This document shows positions 5,600 through 9,161 of a stretch of DNA of 9,161 nt, one piece after another. Below the pieces are notes generated by a model. It was given only the letters and a program-made list of their open reading frames with translations, ran no database searches and had not been told where the DNA came from. Origin of the DNA: Muribaculaceae bacterium. GTDB lineage: Bacteria; Bacteroidota; Bacteroidia; Bacteroidales; Muribaculaceae. Where the stretch lies: NCBI GenBank assembly GCA_029059965.1, contig JAIDUY010000270.1, forward strand, positions 1 through 9,161, written 5' to 3'. Numbering within the stretch: position 1 is the first letter of the stretch; each line of letters begins with the position of its first letter. A program made the position numbers and the translations under genes.

Positions 5600-7846
5600 C
5601 TACGGAATGGCATATACCGGGCGAACTCGATAAGTAGAATTCTCATTCGCACAAGTAGTAATGTAGCCGGACGGCATATAAATCGTAGTAATTGCGGTAT
5701 GGTGGCGGTCTGCATCCTTTGACCAATAGCTATCATCCGAAGGAATTACCCCATGGAAAGCTCGTATAGCATTATTTATCGCCTGATGCTGCTCTGCCAT
5801 AGCTCCCAATTGACTTGCCCCAGGCATCACATTGCCAAAACGGCGCATGGCTTCGTTCCAAGTCATCGGCTCCGTACAATTCAAAGAAATAATGAATCGT
5901 GGACCAGGCCCAATTACTACCACGCCGAGCTTCTCATCTCCCGGCTGCATCAGATTCTGCCAATCATTCTGATTGAAATAATATGTCCGATTATCAGAAC
6001 CCCGCACTGCAAGATCAAGATTATGAGGTGTTCTTGATTGATTTCGTTGTTGCCTCAATCTATCACGTTCGGCAGCTTCCTGTCGTTGGCGTTCTCGGGC
6101 TTCGGCAGCTTCCTGTTCCTGACGTCGGGCGGCGGCGATTTCTTCGGCTGTCGGGGCGTAAGATACCACGGAATCGACAACAACCTCTTCAACAAGCTCT
6201 TCCGCTTCTGTGATTACGGTTTCATCTGTAGGAATAGGCGCGACAGCGCGGACCCTTGCTGTATTAATCTTGTTGTAATTGTAGATATAACCACCAGATG
6301 CCAATACCAATTGCCACGCTTTGTTAGAACCATCTGCAGTTTTTGTCCAATAACAATTGGTTACATTTGGCACGAGTCCACCGAAACTTCTTATGGCTTC
6401 ATTAATGACCTGATTCTGCGTTGCCATTGCTTCGGCCTGCTCTTTCGTGGGCATGACGTTGGAGTAGCGGCTCATGGCCTCATTCCAATTCATCGGCTCC
6501 GTGCAATCCAGCGATAGGGTGAATCGCTGGCCGTCTTTTATTATGACCACGCCGAGCTTTTCGTCGTCGGGCTGAATCAGGCGTTGCCAGTTGTCGGTGT
6601 TGAAATAGTAGGTCTGGCCGTCGGAAGCGCGGACTGCGAGGTCGAGGTTGTGAGGGGTCAGATAGGTGGCTCTGTCGCTGTCGTTGCCTCCGCCGGCAAA
6701 CACGAAGCCGAGGATTGCGCCGATGATGAGCACGGCGGCAATGATGCCTATTAGCAGCGGCTTGCGGTTTGGCGTCGGTTTGGCGGCCAAAGGCATAGGT
6801 GATACAGGCGACGGAGGCTCCGGCGAGGGATATATCGGCGCGGGAGTGGGAACTTCCGGCTTGGGCAACGGCTTTGTGGCGGCGGGCTGCGGCGGGAGTG
6901 TCTTTGTGGCGTTGTCGGCGGGAGCGGGGGTCGAGCCGAGGGCGGCGAGGAGAACGCCTGCGTCGGAGTAGCGGTCGCCCTTGTTCATAGCCATGGCGCA
7001 GGTCATGGCCGCACGCATCTGTTGGCTCAGCGGCAGGGCGGCGAAGGTGGCGGCGGGTTCGCCGCCGGGCCAGTCGCCGGAGCGGCTCGGATTCTGCCCC
7101 GTGGCGGCGAAGAGCATGGTGGCGCCGAGGGCATAGACGTCGGCGGTGGGGCTGAAAGTGCGGATGCCCATGTACTGCTCTACCGGAGCATAGCCGTCGC
7201 TGAAGGCCATGGTGTTGACGGTCGATGTGGCCGAGCCGTCCTCGTTGTAGTGCTTGCTGAGGCCGAAGTCGATGAGCACGGGGCGCAGGCTCCCGTCCTC
7301 GTTGACGGCCAGCATGATGTTGCCGGGCTTGATGTCGAGGTGTGTCAGGCGCCGGCTGTGGAGGTAGGCCGCGGCGTCGACAATCGGCAGGACGAGGCTG
7401 CGGATGCCCTGCTCGTCGAGCGGACCGCGGGCGGCGACATAGTCGGCGAGGCTCTGCCCGTCGAGGTACTCCATGACGTAGTAGGCCGTACCGTTGGTCT
7501 CGAATATCTCGTTGACTTTGACAATGTTGTCGTGCCCTTTGCCATAGTCGGCCAGACGCCGCGCCTCGGCGATGAAGTCCTTGAGGCTGTTGGCGACAAG
7601 GGTGCGCGAGTCCTGCGTGCCGGGGCAAACAACCATGGTGGCGTCGGTGCCGCGCTCGCAGTGCGAGCCGATGAAGTGCTCTTTGATAGCGACATTGGCG
7701 CGGACGGTCAGGTTGCCCGAACGCATGGCGAAGCTCGCCAGATAGGTGATGCCGAAACCTCCCGCACCGAGCACGCGCTCGATGCGGTATGCGTTGACGC
7801 CTCTGAGTATCGTTCCCGGGCGCAATGCCTTGTCAGTATTTTCCAT
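5600..7846 (-). CDS. Transmembrane Ser/Thr protein kinase with duplicated extracytoplasmic domain
   Basis: This is a 748-residue Hanks-type Ser/Thr kinase. The kinase domain (about 20-300) has the glycine loop GAGGFG (27-32), K55 in VAIKEHF, the helix glutamate probably E94, the catalytic loop H169-L-D171-I-K173-P-G-N176, D193-F-G and the APVEQ segment with E223. All key catalytic residues are present; the loop is HLD rather than HRD. A Pro-rich linker (306-363) leads to one membrane helix (364-384). The outer part has two 143-residue repeats (397-539 and 606-748) joined by a charged, probably coiled-coil linker (about 540-605, rich in E, R, Q and A). Each repeat shares TPHNLDLAVR, DEKLGVV and CTEPM and ends in an RVR phrase; a YW(T/S)K motif and that ending recall DUF1566/Lcl-type domains, a tentative link. 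It is probably an envelope sensor signalling by phosphorylation; ligand and targets are unknown. The upstream leader carries a hairpin element. Confidence 0.93.
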   Translation of the reverse strand: MENTDKALRPGTILRGVNAYRIERVLGAGGFGITYLASFAMRSGNLTVRANVAIKEHFIGSHCERGTDATMVVCPGTQDSRTLVANSLKDFIAEARRLADYGKGHDNIVKVNEIFETNGTAYYVMEYLDGQSLADYVAARGPLDEQGIRSLVLPIVDAAAYLHSRRLTHLDIKPGNIMLAVNEDGSLRPVLIDFGLSKHYNEDGSATSTVNTMAFSDGYAPVEQYMGIRTFSPTADVYALGATMLFAATGQNPSRSGDWPGGEPAATFAALPLSQQMRAAMTCAMAMNKGDRYSDAGVLLAALGSTPAPADNATKTLPPQPAATKPLPKPEVPTPAPIYPSPEPPSPVSPMPLAAKPTPNRKPLLIGIIAAVLIIGAILGFVFAGGGNDSDRATYLTPHNLDLAVRASDGQTYYFNTDNWQRLIQPDDEKLGVVIIKDGQRFTLSLDCTEPMNWNEAMSRYSNVMPTKEQAEAMATQNQVINEAIRSFGGLVPNVTNCYWTKTADGSNKAWQLVLASGGYIYNYNKINTARVRAVAPIPTDETVITEAEELVEEVVVDSVVSYAPTAEEIAAARRQEQEAAEARERQRQEAAERDRLRQQRNQSRTPHNLDLAVRGSDNRTYYFNQNDWQNLMQPGDEKLGVVVIGPGPRFIISLNCTEPMTWNEAMRRFGNVMPGASQLGAMAEQHQAINNAIRAFHGVIPSDDSYWSKDADRHHTAITTIYMPSGYITTCANENSTYRVRPVYAIP
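5603..6031 (-). repeat. Second extracytoplasmic repeat of the kinase (residues 606-748)
   Basis: This encodes the C-terminal 143-residue repeat, which ends at the stop codon. It aligns without length change to residues 397-539. Shared residues include the TPHNLDLAVR start, TYYFN, W629, QP.DEKLGVV, the SLNCTEPM.WNEAM stretch with C657, NVMP, INNAIRAF, YWSK and the RVRPV ending. The protein similarity is clear, but the DNA of the two repeats has diverged, so the duplication is not recent or the copy was acquired from a homologue. Confidence 0.88.
6230..6658 (-). repeat. First extracytoplasmic repeat of the kinase (residues 397-539)
   Basis: This encodes the membrane-proximal 143-residue repeat, beginning 12 residues after the membrane helix. 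It has the same landmarks as the second repeat: W420, C448 in SLDCTEPMNWNEAM, NVMP at 463-466, INEAIRSF, YWTK and RVRAV. C448 pairs in position with C657 of the second repeat. C498 (in the sequence NCYW) has no counterpart there. Confidence 0.88.
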
Positions 7847-7855
7847 TGCAAAAAG

Positions 7856-7881
7856 GTAGGGGCGCGAAGCATCGCGCCCGC
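7856..7881 (+). repeat. GTAGGG hairpin element, copy 2, in the kinase leader
   Basis: This element begins GTAGGG and contains a perfect eight-base-pair stem (7860-7867 with 7872-7879) around a four-base loop. It is related to the elements at 5458, 8381 and 8481. On the minus strand it lies between the probable kinase promoter and the ATG at 7846, with the stem ending 13 bases before the start codon. In that direction the stem is followed by CTACC and then five T, so it could fold in the mRNA leader. Confidence 0.75.
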
Positions 7882-7901
7882 GAAGAAAAAGATTACAGCC
7901 A

Positions 7902-7909
7902 CAAATTTA
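7902..7909 (-). promoter_or_regulatory. Promoter -7 box TAAATTTG before the kinase gene
   Basis: Read on the minus strand, 7909-7902 is TAAATTTG, a full match to TAnnTTTG. It lies 55 bases from the kinase ATG, and a T-run precedes it. No good -33 box is seen at 19-21 bases; TTCG is the nearest candidate. The predicted leader of about 50 bases would contain the hairpin at 7860-7879. Confidence 0.5.
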
Positions 7910-8015
7910 GGCAAAAAAGCGCGAACGGCGAAGAGACGATGACGAATCGGCCACAAAAAATGTCGTACTCCTGCACATATTTTACCAAGCACTGCGAATT
8001 CCGTACGAAACCATA

Positions 8016-8232
8016 GCCGCGGAGCGGCGCCGTTGTGTTTAACCCCATGTGGAGCGTAGCGCAACATGGGGAGTGGTGCCCCGAAACTCAATAAGCCTCG
8101 TAGAGGCGCTGTAGTGCTAACGCAAGACTCCGGACTACATCGCCTCTTCGAGGCTCCGGCCTTGGCGGTTGCCCTACCCCATGCTCCACTACGTTACGCA
8201 TGGGGTTAAACACGACATCGCGGCTCCGCCGC
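8016..8232. repeat. Composite nested palindromic element
   Basis: The outer arms (about 8016-8080 and 8170-8232) are imperfect inverted copies of each other. Each contains a GC hairpin at its outer end (8016-8028; 8220-8232) and a CCCCATG/CATGGGG hairpin (8043-8049 with 8065-8071; 8177-8183 with 8199-8205). Between the arms is a third hairpin: 8094-8115 pairs with 8134-8155 at 20 of 22 positions around an 18-base loop. No transposase or credible coding region lies inside. It resembles a non-autonomous or repetitive intergenic element of a kind scattered in Bacteroidales genomes. Confidence 0.85.
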
Positions 8233-8243
8233 TTCTTTGCCGA

Positions 8244-8258
8244 CCGCCACATTGGCGG
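8244..8258. repeat. Hairpin CCGCCA-CAT-TGGCGG
   Basis: This is a perfect six-base-pair stem with a three-base loop, just to the right of the composite palindrome. A related hairpin lies at 8344-8356. No gene is seen between the two. Confidence 0.6.
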
Positions 8259-8343
8259 ACGTCAACGGCACACCACATGGAAGGTCGTCTGTCGCGGGGG
8301 ATGCACAATCCCGGCAAACACACGGAAAGGGCCTCCGGCGGGA

Positions 8344-8356
8344 CGCCACTGTGGCG
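8344..8356. repeat. Hairpin CGCCAC-T-GTGGCG
   Basis: This near-perfect palindrome with a central T is similar to the hairpin at 8244-8258 and lies 22 bases before the next GTAGGG element. It probably belongs to the same repeat mosaic. Confidence 0.55.
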
Positions 8357-8378
8357 GCCAACCATATCAATGTCAACT

Positions 8379-8405
8379 CTGTAGGGATGCACCACGGTGC
8401 ATCCG
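8379..8405 (+). repeat. GTAGGG hairpin element, copy 3 (left member of an inverted pair)
   Basis: This 27-base repeat matches the reverse complement of 8481-8507 at 26 of 27 positions. Inside it, GGATGCACC (8385-8393) pairs with GGTGCATCC (8396-8404) across two bases. The GTAGGG tag (8381-8386) and the final CCG match copies 1 and 2, but the stem sequence is different. Confidence 0.85.
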
Positions 8406-8480
8406 CCGTCCGTCTCGTTGTCGAAAACGCCTTTCGTCTACTGATTCGTTATTCACTTACCGCCTCAAAGTTGAGGGAAG

Positions 8481-8507
8481 CGGATGCACCGGGGTGCATC
8501 CCTACAG
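8481..8507 (-). repeat. GTAGGG hairpin element, copy 4 (right member of an inverted pair)
   Basis: This is the inverted partner of 8379-8405, separated from it by 75 bases. It has its own nine-base-pair stem (8482-8490 with 8493-8501). The 8406-8480 spacer has no recognisable gene. The two copies could also pair with each other to make a long stem. Confidence 0.85.
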
Positions 8508-8725
8508 ACGTTTTCGCAAAGCTCAGGGGATGGACGGCGAAGAGCCCGCAAGCGAGCACAGATTGCGCACAATTACGTTACAGTCATATTACATTAAGAT
8601 GCCTTTTCAATGTCGTAACAATTCTGTAACAAATTTTCTCAAATTTTAATCACTTGACTACCAGATATATTAACCCACATAAACGAACAAACTCAATCAC
8701 TAAACACATTTTAACATTAAAAAAC
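8508..8725. other. AT-rich intergenic stretch before the sigma factor promoter
   Basis: I see no gene or RNA gene here. The first 60 bases are of mixed composition, and the rest is AT-rich, with two closely spaced GTAACAA-type words near 8614-8632. Together with the repeats on its left it completes the 983-base gene-free stretch between the kinase and the sigma factor. A transcription factor site or small RNA cannot be excluded from the sequence alone. Confidence 0.5.
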
Positions 8726-8755
8726 TTGACATCGGCGAAAAGCTGAGTAATTTTG
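8726..8755 (+). promoter_or_regulatory. Bacteroidetes-type promoter for the sigma factor gene
   Basis: A -33 box TTGAC (8726-8730) and a -7 box TAATTTTG (8748-8755, matching TAnnTTTG) are separated by 19 bases counted from TTG to TA, which is the usual spacing. Transcription would start near 8762, giving a leader of about 68 bases before the ATG at 8830. This is the best promoter in the window. Confidence 0.8.
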
Positions 8756-8829
8756 AAACGTCGAAAGGAAACAAAGACCTCCGACAAGTCCGAAAAACGA
8801 ATTCAAAAACTACTCTAAACTTCACCACT

Positions 8830-9161
8830 ATGGCAAGCGCAAAATTCCAATCCAATCTGATGAGCCTCCAGGCCAACATGCTCAACTTCGCATACATGCT
8901 GACCAACAACCGCGATGATGCCTACGACCTTCTTCAGGACACCACCCTCAAGGCGCTCGACAACGAAGAAAAGTACACCGACAACACCAACTTCAAAGGC
9001 TGGGTGTTCACCATCATGCGCAACCTCTTCATCAACAACTACCGCCGCGGAGTGCGCGCCGCCACCATTGTCGACACCACCGACAACCTCTACCACCTCA
9101 ACCTGAGCCAGGACAGCGGTCTGGACAGCCCCGAAGAGAGCTACGGCGCAGCCGAAATCAC
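8830..9161 (+). CDS. ECF-type RNA polymerase sigma factor, C-terminal part outside the window
   Basis: This is an extracytoplasmic-function (sigma-70 family) sigma factor, which directs RNA polymerase to a set of promoters. The visible 110 residues cover sigma region 2: MLNFAYMLTNNRDDAYDLLQDT is the core-binding part, and FKGWVFTIMRNLFINNYRR (roughly 56-74) is the promoter-melting and -10-recognition part. Region 4 should lie beyond the right edge. The sequence LLQDTTLKALDNEEKYTDNTNFKG is typical of a sigma factor that is strongly conserved across Bacteroidales. The following NLYHLNLSQDSGLDSPEESYG linker also fits it. The start at 8830 places the protein directly in register with that family. 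It has its own promoter at 8726-8755. No anti-sigma gene is visible in the window, and the regulon cannot be inferred. Confidence 0.95.
   Translation, partial: MASAKFQSNLMSLQANMLNFAYMLTNNRDDAYDLLQDTTLKALDNEEKYTDNTNFKGWVFTIMRNLFINNYRRGVRAATIVDTTDNLYHLNLSQDSGLDSPEESYGAAEI

Noticed and set aside
7022..7942. Plus-strand open frame opposite the kinase domain
   Set aside because: The minus strand shows all kinase motifs, and the plus-strand frame has none of any family.
7708..8091. Minus-strand frame reading PMLRYAPHGVKHN and related frames at 8169-8384 and 8200-8649
   Set aside because: These are translations of the palindromic repeats. The similar phrases in two of them (HGVKHN, HGVKHD) come from the inverted arms and are not evidence of a protein family.
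7847..8829. Search for tRNA, known riboswitch or other RNA gene in the large gap
   Set aside because: I saw no tRNA-like cloverleaf or known riboswitch core. The hairpins are explained by the repeat families, although a novel RNA cannot be excluded by eye.

Overview
The window looks like a chromosomal segment of a GC-rich Bacteroidales bacterium. The family Muribaculaceae is my best guess; this rests on general resemblance, not on a marker gene. Supporting signs are a CysS with the KMGKS form of the KMSKS loop, a DUF3467 protein, a probable NigD-like lipoprotein, a short ECF sigma factor of a type very conserved in Bacteroidales, promoter boxes of the Bacteroidetes form TAnnTTTG, and no clear Shine-Dalgarno sequences before the starts.

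Layout. Positions 1-5328 hold six minus-strand genes in close series. In transcription order they are a secreted C69 dipeptidase (5328-3691), a SlyD-type prolyl isomerase with a cysteine-rich metal-binding tail (3654-3070), a LolD-type ABC ATPase (3070-2381, start overlapping the slyD stop by one base), a probable NigD-like lipoprotein (2330-1614), a DUF3467 protein (1549-1238) and cysteinyl-tRNA synthetase (1213 to beyond the left edge). Gaps are -1 to 64 bases. The only promoter-like box I found for the series lies before the dipeptidase, so it may be one transcription unit mixing envelope, protein-folding and translation functions.

Positions 5329-5599 are a short intergenic region with repeats and that promoter box. 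Next, 7846-5600 on the minus strand encodes a 748-residue transmembrane Ser/Thr kinase. It has a cytoplasmic Hanks-type kinase domain, a proline-rich linker, one membrane helix, and two 143-residue extracytoplasmic repeats joined by a charged helical linker. It resembles a one-protein sensor, and its ligand is unknown.

Positions 7847-8829 contain no gene that I can support. The left two thirds is a mosaic of palindromic repeats: a composite palindrome of about 217 bases and several small hairpins that begin with GTAGGG. One of these hairpins lies in the probable leader of the kinase mRNA. The right third is AT-rich and leads to a good Bacteroidetes promoter (8726-8755) for a plus-strand ECF sigma factor that starts at 8830 and runs off the right edge.

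The most interesting points are the duplicated sensor region of the kinase and its base-composition break, the GTAGGG hairpin family including the copy in the kinase leader, the composite palindrome, and the 18-base tandem repeat at the slyD/lolD junction. I did not find a clearly new defence or mobile system.
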